From NCBI RefSeq assembly GCF_000721075.1, contig NZ_JOEQ01000001.1, positions 1-64,000 of the forward strand: a DNA stretch of 64,000 bases. Direction: 5' to 3'. The first letter of the stretch is position 1. Every line of letters begins with the position of its first letter. A model generated the notes under the pieces. It worked only from the letters and a program-made list of their open reading frames with translations, ran no database searches and had not been told where the DNA came from. The position numbers were made by a program, and so were the translations under genes. The DNA is from Streptosporangium amethystogenes (GTDB lineage: Bacteria; Actinomycetota; Actinomycetes; Streptosporangiales; Streptosporangiaceae). Positions 16,509-24,675 of the stretch are shown piece by piece.

Positions 16509-18379
16509 CTCTGTCGTCCTTTCCAGCGGCGTTCCTCCAGTGACCGGCTTCCGGCGAGCAGGTTCCTCCTGCTCGCGGTGGCCGTCGCGAGGTCTCGCCC
16601 GGACCGGTCACGATCCCCGGCGCGCGTGTCGAGAAGTGCCGCGAGCGACCGCACGTCGGGGGCCGCGATGAGGTCGGCGACGGGGAGCAGGACCCCCCGG
16701 CGTTCGTGGATGTCGGCCTGGAGGGTGATGAGGTCGACCGAGGTCCCGCCCAGCTCGAAGAAGTTCTCCTCCGCGCCGACCTCGTCGACTCCCAGGAGCA
16801 GCCCCACCAGTTCGGCCACCTCCCGCTCTCCCGGGCGGGAGGACACCGTGTGGCCGTGCCGCGGCCGGCCGCCCGCCGGGCTCGGCAGCGCCGCGCGGTC
16901 GATCTTGCCGTGGGAGGTCAGCGGGAACCGGTCCAGCGTCACGAAGAGCGACGGGATCATGTACGGGGGGAGCCGACCGGCGAGCAGCTCGCGCAACTCG
17001 CCGGCGGGAACCCCCGGCCCCCGCGAGAGCTGCGCGTACGCGGTGAGCCTGGCGGTTCCGGTCTCCTCACCGGTGGTGGTCACCACCGCTCCGGTGACGC
17101 GCGGGTGGAGCATCAGGGCCGCCTCGACCTCGCCGGGTTCGATCCGGTATCCCCGGACGTTGAGCTGCTCGTCGATCCGCCCCACGAAGTCGATCTCTCC
17201 CCCTGGCCGCCGCCGGGCGAGGTCGCCGGTACGGTACAGGCGCGCGCCCGGGCGCCCCGCGAATCTGTCGGGGACGAACCTCTCGCGTGTCAGATCGGGC
17301 CGCTTCAGGTATCCCCGTGCCACACCGCGCCCTCCGACGCACAACTCGCCGGTCTCCCCCGCCGCGACCGGGTCCCCCGCCGCGTCGAGGATGTGGACCT
17401 CGACCCCGGCCAGCGGGCGTCCGACGGACGGCCTGCCCGCCCCCGGCCGGCAGCGCCCCGCCGTCGCGGACACGGTGGCCTCCGTCGGACCGTAGGCGTT
17501 GAACAGGCGCACCCTGCGCGCCCACCGCTCCACCAGGAACTCCGGCAGCGCCTCGCCACCCGAGGTGAGGGTGGTCACCGGCACCGGGACGTCCTCGGGC
17601 AGGGTGGCCAGCAGCGACGGAGCGCCGGACAGGTGGGTGATGTCCAGCTCGCACAGGATGCGGCTCAGCTCGCGGCCGTACAGCGGCACCCCGGCCTCGG
17701 GGACGCACAGGGTCGCGCCGTTGAGCAGGCTCATCGCGAACTCCCAGACCCAGGCGTCGAACGTGAACGGCGCGAACTGCAGGACGCGGGCCCCTTCGAG
17801 GTCGCCGAAGAGCAGCCGCAGCCCCTCCGCCAGGTTGGTCACGCCGCCGTGGTCCACCAGCACGCCCTTGGGGGCACCGGTCGATCCGGAGGTGTAGAGC
17901 ACGTAGGCGAGGCTGTCGGCCCGGGTCGCCGGTGCGGTGCCTCCCTTCGCCGATCCGGCGGCGGGATCCGGCCTGCCGAGACCCGGCCGTACCGAGCGCA
18001 GGCCGTGTCCCGGTAGCAGTTCCTCCGGATCCCGGTCGGCGACGACGATCCGGGCACCCGTGTCGGACAGCACCAGCTCGTTCCGTCCCACCGGGTGCGA
18101 CGGCGGCAGGGGCACGTAGGCGCCACCGGCCTTCCAGATGGCCAGGACCACGGCGGGCAGCAGGAAGGAGCGCTCCATCAGCACTCCCACCGTGTCGCCC
18201 GCCCGCACCCCCGCCGCCACGAGCTCACCGGCCAGGACCGTGGCGTGCTCGCGCAGTTCCACGTACGTCATCCGCCCGCCCGGGTGGACAAGGGCGTCAC
18301 GCTCGGGCGCGACCTCGGCCCATCTCTCGAAGAGACGGTCGGCACCGGCCGCGCCGCCGACCGGTTCAAACCCGTGCAT
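16505..18379 (-). CDS. NRPS loading module: adenylation-peptidyl carrier
   Basis: A 624-aa A-PCP protein without a condensation domain, so it serves as a loading module. Adenylation motifs are YTSGSTGAPKG (A3), FNAYGPTE (A5), GELCVGGRGVARGY, YRTGDLARRRPGGEIDFVGR (A7-A8) and Lys492 in LTSHGKIDR (A10). By hand alignment to GrsA-PheA I read the pocket code as D-A-W-S-T-G-A-V-S-K; the DAW start occurs in pockets for hydrophobic residues, but I cannot name the substrate. The carrier site is FFELGGTSVDL with Ser547. The stop overlaps the PKS ATG, so the two proteins are made together and would pass an aminoacyl group from PCP to KS. Confidence 0.92.
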   Translation of the reverse strand: MHGFEPVGGAAGADRLFERWAEVAPERDALVHPGGRMTYVELREHATVLAGELVAAGVRAGDTVGVLMERSFLLPAVVLAIWKAGGAYVPLPPSHPVGRNELVLSDTGARIVVADRDPEELLPGHGLRSVRPGLGRPDPAAGSAKGGTAPATRADSLAYVLYTSGSTGAPKGVLVDHGGVTNLAEGLRLLFGDLEGARVLQFAPFTFDAWVWEFAMSLLNGATLCVPEAGVPLYGRELSRILCELDITHLSGAPSLLATLPEDVPVPVTTLTSGGEALPEFLVERWARRVRLFNAYGPTEATVSATAGRCRPGAGRPSVGRPLAGVEVHILDAAGDPVAAGETGELCVGGRGVARGYLKRPDLTRERFVPDRFAGRPGARLYRTGDLARRRPGGEIDFVGRIDEQLNVRGYRIEPGEVEAALMLHPRVTGAVVTTTGEETGTARLTAYAQLSRGPGVPAGELRELLAGRLPPYMIPSLFVTLDRFPLTSHGKIDRAALPSPAGGRPRHGHTVSSRPGEREVAELVGLLLGVDEVGAEENFFELGGTSVDLITLQADIHERRGVLLPVADLIAAPDVRSLAALLDTRAGDRDRSGRDLATATASRRNLLAGSRSLEERRWKGRQS

Positions 18380-18387
18380 GTTTCCCC

Positions 18388-19272
18388 TCAGCGGTTATGG
18401 ACGGCCGCTCGGCGGCTGCGGAACTGTTCGGTGAGCACCGCCACGTGCTCACGCCGGTAGCCCTGCTCCATCGCCTTCAGCACGCGCTCGCGCATCACGC
18501 CCAGGTAGGACTGGTCGATCCCGGCCCGCTCCGCGATGCCGGTCAGGTTGTTGAGGACGTCCAGGTGCGAGGTCAGCGGAGCCTGCTCGAAGGTGTAGTC
18601 ACGGCGCGCGATGAGACCGAGGCCGACGCCGATCGTGTTCTGGAAACCGGGGTCGTAGAGCGGCACGGATTCGGCGAAGTCGTTGAGGGGGACGCCCAGG
18701 CTCTCCGCGATGGCCGAGCATTCCAGGAAGCCGTTGACGAACGCGTAGTAGAAGGCGCTGGACACGACGTGGTACGCCTTCGCGTAACCGGGATCGGAGC
18801 CCAGACGCACCTGCTTGCCGGAGAGCGCCTCGGTCACGCCCGCCAGTTCCTTGAAGTCCTCGGCCGCCCCGCCGTAGACGGTGAAACAGTCCTCGGTGCC
18901 GATGGCGTCCGGATAGTTGAGGATCGCCGCCTCCAGGTATCTGCCTCCCGCGGCCTCGACCCGCGCCCGCAGCGGGGGGACGTCGTCGGGAACGCCGCTG
19001 GCGTTCTGCACGACGAGCCTGCCGGAGAGATCGGCCGCGGCCTCGTCCAGCACCCGGTGGGTGACCTCGTAGTTGAGCAGGCAGAACAGCACGATCGGGG
19101 AGTCCTCGATCGCGGCGGCCGCCTTCTCGTGGACGTGGACGTTCCTTCCCGCGAGCCTTCCCGACCGCTCGGGCGTGCGGTTCCAGACCGAGACCTCAAG
19201 GCCGGAGTCGGCGCAGGCCCGCACCACCGCGGAACCGATCACGCCGGTTCCGATGACTGTCATGTCCGCCAT
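18388..19272 (-). CDS. NAD(P)-dependent oxidoreductase, imine-reductase-like
   Basis: A 294-aa beta-hydroxyacid dehydrogenase-fold protein closest in pattern to imine reductases. It has the N-terminal Rossmann motif MTVIGTGVIGSAVVRA, the phosphate/ribose-contacting VSVWNRTPERSGRL, and the IRED-like phrases YLEAAILNYPDAIGT, DPGYAKAYHVVSSAF and FVNGFLECSAIAESLGV. At the position where characterised IREDs carry Asp or Tyr as proton donor (after the conserved Tyr), this protein has His. Lying between a methyltransferase and the NRPS, it may reduce a cyclic imine formed from the released amino-keto product, or act on a precursor. The assignment to IRED rather than another beta-HAD is probable, not certain. 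Confidence 0.78.
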   Translation of the reverse strand: MADMTVIGTGVIGSAVVRACADSGLEVSVWNRTPERSGRLAGRNVHVHEKAAAAIEDSPIVLFCLLNYEVTHRVLDEAAADLSGRLVVQNASGVPDDVPPLRARVEAAGGRYLEAAILNYPDAIGTEDCFTVYGGAAEDFKELAGVTEALSGKQVRLGSDPGYAKAYHVVSSAFYYAFVNGFLECSAIAESLGVPLNDFAESVPLYDPGFQNTIGVGLGLIARRDYTFEQAPLTSHLDVLNNLTGIAERAGIDQSYLGVMRERVLKAMEQGYRREHVAVLTEQFRSRRAAVHNR

Positions 19273-19273
19273 G

Positions 19274-20092
19274 TCAGTGCTCCATCCTGTTGAAGGTCAT
19301 GACCACCCCACCGACCTCGGTGGCGTCCGCCCAGGCTGCGAAGGTGTCGAGCAGCCGCTCGGCGCCGGCCCCGGTCTCAAGCCTCTCCCGGAGCGCCCGT
19401 ACGAGCCGGGAGAAGGAACCGCGCACGTTCTCCGTGATGTCGACGAGTTCGGTGATCGCCATCCCCGCCTCCCGCGCCGCCGACAGGTGGTCCTCGGGCG
19501 TGTCGAGCGACACGGCGTTCAGCATGGCCAGATAGGGGCCGATGCGTCCGCGGATCTCCTCCGTCATCGGAACCCGCAGGTAGGGCGTCTCGACCACCAG
19601 GCGTCCCTGCGGGCGCAGTACCCTGGCGATGCCCCGGTAGAGATCGGCGATGTCGAAGTGCGGGGTGACCTCGAAGGCCAGCACCGCGTCGAACGAGGCG
19701 GTGGCGAACGGCAGGGCCAGCGCGTCGACGCGCCGGAAGTCCACCATCCCCGTCATCCCGTGCGCCGCGGCGTGCTCGGCCCCGTTGCGCAGTGCCTGCC
19801 GGTCGATGTCGATCGCGACGACCCGTGCCCCGGATGTCCGGGCCAGGCGCACCGCCGGACGGCCGTTGCCGCAGCCCACGTCCAGCACCTGTGAGCCGGG
19901 GCCCACGTCCAGCCGGGCCAGCACGAAGTCGGTCATCCGCTCCGTGGCCTCGGAGATCGCGGTGTCGTCGTCGGGCCCCGCCCAGAAACCGTAGTGCCGG
20001 TCGGGTCCCGCCGTCTCGCCCACCAGTGCGGCGAGCTCGTTGTAGGTCGACTCGATCTCCGAGGGAGCCGTTCTGACGTTTCCCACGTCCAC
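19274..20092 (-). CDS. SAM-dependent methyltransferase (first gene of cluster operon)
   Basis: The protein has 272 residues. Motif I is QVLDVGCGNGRPAVRLA, followed by VVAIDIDRQAL and the post-motif RVLRPQGRLVVETPYLRVPM. It is a paralogue of the enzyme at 9091-9927, with shared HYGFW/HYGYW, GPDDD and LRVP blocks. As the first gene of the minus-strand operon its start defines the leader; the ATG at 20092 is used, without a strong Shine-Dalgarno. One base separates its stop from the next start, so coupling is likely. Substrate and methylated atom are unknown. Confidence 0.84.
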   Translation of the reverse strand: MDVGNVRTAPSEIESTYNELAALVGETAGPDRHYGFWAGPDDDTAISEATERMTDFVLARLDVGPGSQVLDVGCGNGRPAVRLARTSGARVVAIDIDRQALRNGAEHAAAHGMTGMVDFRRVDALALPFATASFDAVLAFEVTPHFDIADLYRGIARVLRPQGRLVVETPYLRVPMTEEIRGRIGPYLAMLNAVSLDTPEDHLSAAREAGMAITELVDITENVRGSFSRLVRALRERLETGAGAERLLDTFAAWADATEVGGVVMTFNRMEH

Positions 20093-20529
20093 CCGGAGTT
20101 CGGAGTCCTCAGCATCCAGACCAGAAATGAGAAACCTCCCGAACCGGCATCAATAAGCTTAAATTGCCGATCGAATCAATTCCCCGGCCGAGCGAAACAG
20201 TAGCAGCGGGGGTCGACACAGTCGACGACCTCGAATATCGGTTTTCCACCCACTCGGGTCAACACTTCCACGAACGGCAGTACCGGCATACCCCCCTTTC
20301 GCCATAAAACCATTTATCGACAAAGGGGGGATCTGTCTTTCTTGGTTTTGCCTTTCCCGCCCCACGGGTAATCCGGCTACGGAAGCCGGCCCGCCTCCGC
20401 GGATGGCGAACCAAACGACGGCACCCGACTCAGGCTGACGGGCGGCAACGGCGACGCAGAGGTCCGGCGCGGTGGCCGATTCCGGACGTGAACCCAAGCC
20501 AGCGAACCGAGTCATTCACCGGAGAGACC
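20093..20529. promoter_or_regulatory. divergent control region of the biosynthetic cluster, with a 9-bp inverted repeat
   Basis: This 437-bp stretch separates the minus-strand operon from the plus-strand P450 and is visibly more AT-rich than its surroundings. It contains a perfect inverted repeat CCCCCCTTT (20291-20299) / AAAGGGGGG (20322-20330) around a 22-base AT-rich centre, then a pyrimidine-rich stretch TCTGTCTTTCTTGGTTTT. This could be an operator, or a terminator/attenuator on the plus-strand leader. No pathway regulator gene lies in the cluster, so control must come from elsewhere. Confidence 0.5.
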
Positions 20530-21750
20530 GTGGACATCATTCCCGAGCCCGTCGACTACCCTTTCGGTAAGCCCATTCGTCTCGACGTCGACTCCGAATA
20601 CGCGCGGTGCCGCGAGCGGCCGGGGCTGACCAGGGTCCGCCCGCCCTACGGTGACGACGCCTGGCTGGTGACCCGCTACCACGACATGCGTTCGGTGCTG
20701 CGCGACCGCCGTTTCGTCCGGACGCCCCCCGCCGGCGGCGACGAGGCGCGTCTCACCGTCCTGCCGCTCCAGGACAGCATCCTCAACACCGACCCGCCAC
20801 AGCAGACCCGGCTGCGCCGGGTCCTGGCGAGCGGGCTCAGGTTCAACACCGAGCGGATCCACCTGCTCCGATCGATCGCCGAGCAGCGTTCCGTCACGCT
20901 CATGGCCGGGTTCGCGGACACGCCTCCCCCGTACGATCTGGTCGGCGACTACATCAAGCCGCTGGTCGTGGAGGTGCTGTGTCCGCTGATCGGGATTCCC
21001 AGGCAGGACCTCGCGATCTTCCTGAACTGGTTCGAGGGGTTCGCGAGCACCGCACTGGCGGCCGACGTCGTGGAGGCCAGGGTCGAGGAGATCTCCCGCT
21101 ACACCGACCGGCTCATCGCCGCCCGGCGCGCGGAGCCAAGGGACGACCTGGTCAGCGTCCTCGCCCACGCCCTGGACGAGGAGGGTCCCGACGGCGCCCC
21201 CGCCGAGGACGGGGGGCTCGCCGAGGCGGAGATCAAGGAACTGGTCAACGACATCCTGCTGGCGATCGACAACGTCTCGACACAGCTGACGAACGCCTTC
21301 TACCTCCTGCTCACCTCACCCGGGAAGCTGGCGGAGCTGCGCGCGGATCCCGGGCTCATCCCGGCGGCCGTCGACGAGCTCATCCGCTACGCGCCCTTCC
21401 CCTCGCACGTCACCTTCGCCCGCTACGCCACCGAGGACGTGGAGGTGGGTGGCACGCTGGTGCGCGCGGGAGAGCAGGTGCTCCCCGCCCTCCCCTCGGG
21501 CAACCACGATCCGTCGGTGTTCGCCGACCCCGGCGAGCTCGACTTCCACCGCGGCGCCAACCCGCACCTGTCCTTCGGGTACGGAACGCACCACTGCATG
21601 GGGGCGCCCCTGGTGCGCATGCTGATGGGGGTCGCGATCTCCTCTCTGTCGGCGGGCCCGCCGATGCGCCTCGCCGTCTCGGACGACGAACTGCCATGGC
21701 GCTCGGATCTGCTGATCCGCCGCGTGGAGACACTGCCCGTCACCCGGTGA
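20530..21750 (+). CDS. cytochrome P450, divergent cluster gene
   Basis: The GTG at 20530 is chosen because GGAGAGACC precedes it; an ATG at 20488 in frame lacks a ribosome site. The haem loop is FGYGTHHCMGAPLVRM and the ExxR is DELIRYAP. The I-helix reads DILLAIDNVSTQL: aligned to the usual AGx[D/E]T, the acid is kept but the Thr becomes Asn, and the Gly becomes Ala. Loss of that Thr is known in P450s that use substrate-assisted oxygen activation or non-hydroxylating chemistry. Placement suggests a tailoring role on the A-PCP/PKS product. Confidence 0.88.
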   Translation: MDIIPEPVDYPFGKPIRLDVDSEYARCRERPGLTRVRPPYGDDAWLVTRYHDMRSVLRDRRFVRTPPAGGDEARLTVLPLQDSILNTDPPQQTRLRRVLASGLRFNTERIHLLRSIAEQRSVTLMAGFADTPPPYDLVGDYIKPLVVEVLCPLIGIPRQDLAIFLNWFEGFASTALAADVVEARVEEISRYTDRLIAARRAEPRDDLVSVLAHALDEEGPDGAPAEDGGLAEAEIKELVNDILLAIDNVSTQLTNAFYLLLTSPGKLAELRADPGLIPAAVDELIRYAPFPSHVTFARYATEDVEVGGTLVRAGEQVLPALPSGNHDPSVFADPGELDFHRGANPHLSFGYGTHHCMGAPLVRMLMGVAISSLSAGPPMRLAVSDDELPWRSDLLIRRVETLPVTR

Positions 21751-21781
21751 CGCCGCTCACCGGAAAAGACCGCGCGAAAAA

Positions 21782-21812
21782 GGTGGCGGTCGCCGACCGC
21801 ACGACCGCCACC
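21782..21812. terminator. bidirectional terminator
   Basis: An 11-bp stem GGTGGCGGTCG (21782-21792) / CGACCGCCACC (21802-21812) between convergent genes. On the minus strand it is followed by a TTTTT run, so it best fits the EF-hand gene. Confidence 0.78.
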
Positions 21813-21825
21813 CTCGTCACCCTGG

Positions 21826-22368
21826 CTATTTCACCTGACCGAAGACCTGGCCGGTACGGGAGGTGAGCTCGCCGACGAAGAAGTCGCGGCAGGCCCTGAA
21901 GTATTCCTCGCTGCTGATCTGGCCGTCGCGGTTGGTGTCGATATTGCCCGCCCCCTTCTCCGCCTCGCTGCTGGACAGCCCCCAGGACTGCAGCAGCTTC
22001 GCGTACTCGGATGGGGACAGGAATCCGTCGTCGTCGATGTCGGCCGCCGCGAACTCGGCATCGGTCACCGGGCGAAGGAGCTTCTCGGCGTTCTCCTTCT
22101 TGGCGTTGTTCTCCATGTAGGAGCGGAACTCCTCCTTGGAGATCTCCTCGTTCCTGTCGGCGTCCATGGCCTCGGCCATGGCCACCCAGGCCCGGTCGTA
22201 CGCCTCCGTGAGGCGGCGTCCCTTGGCGGATCCCTTCTCGTAGCCGAAGTGCTTGAGGGTCCTGTCCGCCAGAGCCTGCAGGTCGCTGTGCTGGATCCTG
22301 CCGTCGCCGTTGACGTCGACCAGCTTGAACCAGTGGTCCGATTTGCGGGCAATAGCGTCTATAGCCAT
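21826..22368 (-). CDS. EF-hand calcium-binding protein (calerythrin-like)
   Basis: A cytosolic 180-aa protein with four EF-hand loops: DVNGDGRIQHSD, DADRNEEISKEE, DIDDDGFLSPSE and DTNRDGQISSEE. Loops 1, 3 and 4 are canonical; loop 2 lacks the Gly at position 6. This is the arrangement of actinobacterial calerythrin/CabD proteins that buffer or sense calcium. The ATG at 22368 is chosen over 22380 because GGAG lies six bases before it. It lies at the edge of the biosynthetic cluster, convergent with the P450; a pathway role is not evident. Confidence 0.92.
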   Translation of the reverse strand: MAIDAIARKSDHWFKLVDVNGDGRIQHSDLQALADRTLKHFGYEKGSAKGRRLTEAYDRAWVAMAEAMDADRNEEISKEEFRSYMENNAKKENAEKLLRPVTDAEFAAADIDDDGFLSPSEYAKLLQSWGLSSSEAEKGAGNIDTNRDGQISSEEYFRACRDFFVGELTSRTGQVFGQVK

Positions 22369-22734
22369 TATTTGCTCCATTCATATGACGGCTGACTTCC
22401 GCAGCTGGAATACCCGTCATAGAGCAATAAAAAAACCAAAGAACGAAAAATTCCAACACCCTTGAACCCACACCATAAGACTATTCATAAAAAATCACAG
22501 CTATCCATATTTGACCGGTATGCTGCTATGCTCCAGCCTCGTTCTGAAGCGCTTCCCAAACAGATCCACGATGCCGACGAGGTCGCGGCGCTTCCGGCCC
22601 CACCTCGCCACGGTCCGCCCGCCACGGCCGACCGATCCAGCCGGGAGCCGGGCTCCGGATCGTCCCGCCAGAGCCACCCGAAATCGTCGGAGTCAGTTGA
22701 CCTCAATGGCACTTAAGGTTTCAAACTGGCGGAC
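22369..22734. other. intergenic region, no supported gene
   Basis: This 366-bp stretch has an AT-rich block at about 22400-22530 that is likely to hold the promoters of the divergent EF-hand and PPOX genes. An 84-codon frame from a TTG at 22462 has neither a ribosome site nor protein-like composition, and I do not call it. Confidence 0.5.
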
Positions 22735-23166
22735 ATGACTCTCATCGGCATCGAACGGAACTACCTCGTGGCCCAGCGGCACGGGCGGCTGGCGACGGTG
22801 GCACCTGATGGCACCCCGCAGAACAAGCCGGTCGGATTCCACTACAACGCGCAGCTTGGCACGGTCGACGTCTACGGGCACGGCATGGAGACATCGGCGA
22901 AGTTCCGCAATGTCCAGACCAACCCCAACGTCGCACTCGTGGTCGACGATGTCGTCTCCGAGGGAATGTTCGGCGTTCGTTTCCTGGAGATCCGCGGGCG
23001 GGCCGAGACGATGTCGGAGCCGACCGCCCCCAAGGATCTGAGCACGTGGCTCATCCGGATCCACCCTCGCCGGGTGATCGGCTGGAATGTCGATCCGGAT
23101 CACCCTGGCCTGCATACGCGCGATATCGCGACTTCCGGCCCCAACACGACAGGAGCGGGACGATGA
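22735..23166 (+). CDS. PPOX-class F420-dependent oxidoreductase
   Basis: A 143-aa split-barrel protein. It opens with an LVAQRHGRLATVAPDGTPQNKPV block and contains VDVYGHGMETSAKFRNVQTNP and ALVVDD, as in the TIGR03618/PPOX F420 family. It ends IRIHPRRVIGWNVD. Members reduce small substrates with F420H2 or bind F420 or FMN. The stop overlaps the start of the patatin gene (ATGA), giving a two-gene operon. Confidence 0.88.
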   Translation: MTLIGIERNYLVAQRHGRLATVAPDGTPQNKPVGFHYNAQLGTVDVYGHGMETSAKFRNVQTNPNVALVVDDVVSEGMFGVRFLEIRGRAETMSEPTAPKDLSTWLIRIHPRRVIGWNVDPDHPGLHTRDIATSGPNTTGAGR

Positions 23167-24026
23167 TCGAGCCGACCACACCGGACGGATCACCCGGACC
23201 TGTCGAGAGGGCGGTCGTGCTCGGCCCCGGAGGGATGGTCGGCACCGCCTGGATGGCCGGGCTCGCCGGGGGGCTACGCCGCGACGGTGTGGACCTGGCC
23301 GACGCCGACCTGGTGGTCGGCACCTCGGCGGGCGCGATCGTCGGCGCCGTGCTCACCACCGGCCAGGATCTTGATCGGCTCGCCGCTCTTCCACCCTCCG
23401 CCGATCCCGACGGCGCCACTCCCAAGGAGAATCCCGACCGGCTGGCCGAGGTGTTCGCCGTACTCGGCGATCCCAGCCTGGAACCTGCGGCCGCCCGGCG
23501 CCGGGTCGGCCGCCTCGCGCTCGCCGCCGAGACGGGCACCGAGCACGCGCACGTCACTCAGATAAGCTCCCTGATCGCCGCACGCGAATGGCCGGACCGA
23601 AGACTGCTCATCATCGCGGTGGACATCGAAACCGGCGAGCCCCAGGTCTGGGACCGGGACGGCGGCGCGCCGTTGCCGGCCGTCGTGGCGTCGAGCTGCG
23701 CCATGCCGGGCATCTACCCGCCGATCACCGTCAACGGCCGGCGGTACATGGACGGCGCCCTGCGGTCCGGAAGCAATGCCGACCTCGCCTCCGACGCCCG
23801 CATGCTGGTCGTCGTCGAACCACTGGCGCACCTGTTCCCCGCGAGTCCCCCGCCCCGGGACACGATCGTGACGATCGCTCCGGACCAGGCGGCGCTGGAC
23901 GTCTTCGGCCCCACCCTGCACGACCGGACGACCTGGGAGCCGGCCTACCAGGCCGGGGTCCGGCAGGCCGCCGAAGCCGCCCGGCGGATCCGTGCAGTCT
24001 GGCGCGACAGCACCGGCAGCACCTGA
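23163..24026 (+). CDS. patatin-like phospholipase
   Basis: A 287-aa patatin-fold lipid acyl hydrolase. The oxyanion-hole segment is VVLGPGGMVGTAW, the nucleophile elbow is VVGTSAGAIVG, and the catalytic Asp lies in RRYMDGALRSGSNADLA. All features of the Ser-Asp dyad are present, so it is probably active, cleaving acyl esters of phospholipids or other lipids. No signal peptide or membrane segment is seen. It is translationally coupled to the upstream PPOX gene. Confidence 0.9.
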   Translation: MIEPTTPDGSPGPVERAVVLGPGGMVGTAWMAGLAGGLRRDGVDLADADLVVGTSAGAIVGAVLTTGQDLDRLAALPPSADPDGATPKENPDRLAEVFAVLGDPSLEPAAARRRVGRLALAAETGTEHAHVTQISSLIAAREWPDRRLLIIAVDIETGEPQVWDRDGGAPLPAVVASSCAMPGIYPPITVNGRRYMDGALRSGSNADLASDARMLVVVEPLAHLFPASPPPRDTIVTIAPDQAALDVFGPTLHDRTTWEPAYQAGVRQAAEAARRIRAVWRDSTGST

Positions 24027-24081
24027 CGCCTCGCGTCACGAGCTACCAGGTCAACGGTGCGGAACGCCCGGCCGACTGCCG

Positions 24082-24453
24082 TCACCGGTAGCGGAAGCCG
24101 TCGAGGAAACGGCGGAAGACGCCGCCCACCCAGGGTAGCGGCTCGGCCGGCGGCGGGGCCACCGCGCGCTGCCTGGCGATGGGCTGGTCGTAGTCGGTCC
24201 GCGCGATGGCGTCGACGACCTGGGCCTCGTCGAAGTCCTCGGAACCCTCGATCACCGGCACGAAACCGACCAGCATCCCGTTCCGCATCACCAGCGCCTC
24301 AAGCCCCGCCGTACCGTCGGTGTCCCAGTCGGCCTCACGGCCGTCGGGCAGCAGGACCCGGACCCCCATCTGGTAGCCGCCTCTTGCCAGTTGAGCGTTG
24401 ATGCCACGGTCACGCAACGCGTCGACCACCCGCCGGGCCCGGTTCTCTTCCAT
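24082..24453 (-). CDS. conserved hypothetical protein
   Basis: The protein has 123 residues from the ATG at 24453. It is soluble and acidic, starting MEENRARRVVDALRDRGINA and containing RVLLPDGREADWDTDGTAGL and a C-terminal FRRFLDGFRYR. The composition and codon use are those of a real gene, but I recognise no domain. A TTG at 24462 is an alternative start. It is convergent with the patatin gene and likely monocistronic. Confidence 0.6.
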   Translation of the reverse strand: MEENRARRVVDALRDRGINAQLARGGYQMGVRVLLPDGREADWDTDGTAGLEALVMRNGMLVGFVPVIEGSEDFDEAQVVDAIARTDYDQPIARQRAVAPPPAEPLPWVGGVFRRFLDGFRYR

Positions 24454-24675
24454 CTCCTCCAAGGTAGCCCGGCCTGGCCGCCCGCGAGCATCGACCGGCC
24501 CGTCGCAGGTCGGCGACCGATTCCCTGATCCGCCACCGGGTACAGAGCCTCCTGGACCCTGGTGACGGAGACCGGGCCACCGAACCCGGCAGCCCGGAGC
24601 CCTCGGCTCCGTGGCGTTCGGTCAACCTGAGGATCCTCTGTCGATCGTGACAGGAGTCCGGAAAGGAACACGAAG

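Noticed and set aside
22462..22716. An 84-codon frame between the EF-hand and PPOX genes
   Set aside because: No ribosome site, low-complexity C-terminus, no recognisable domain.
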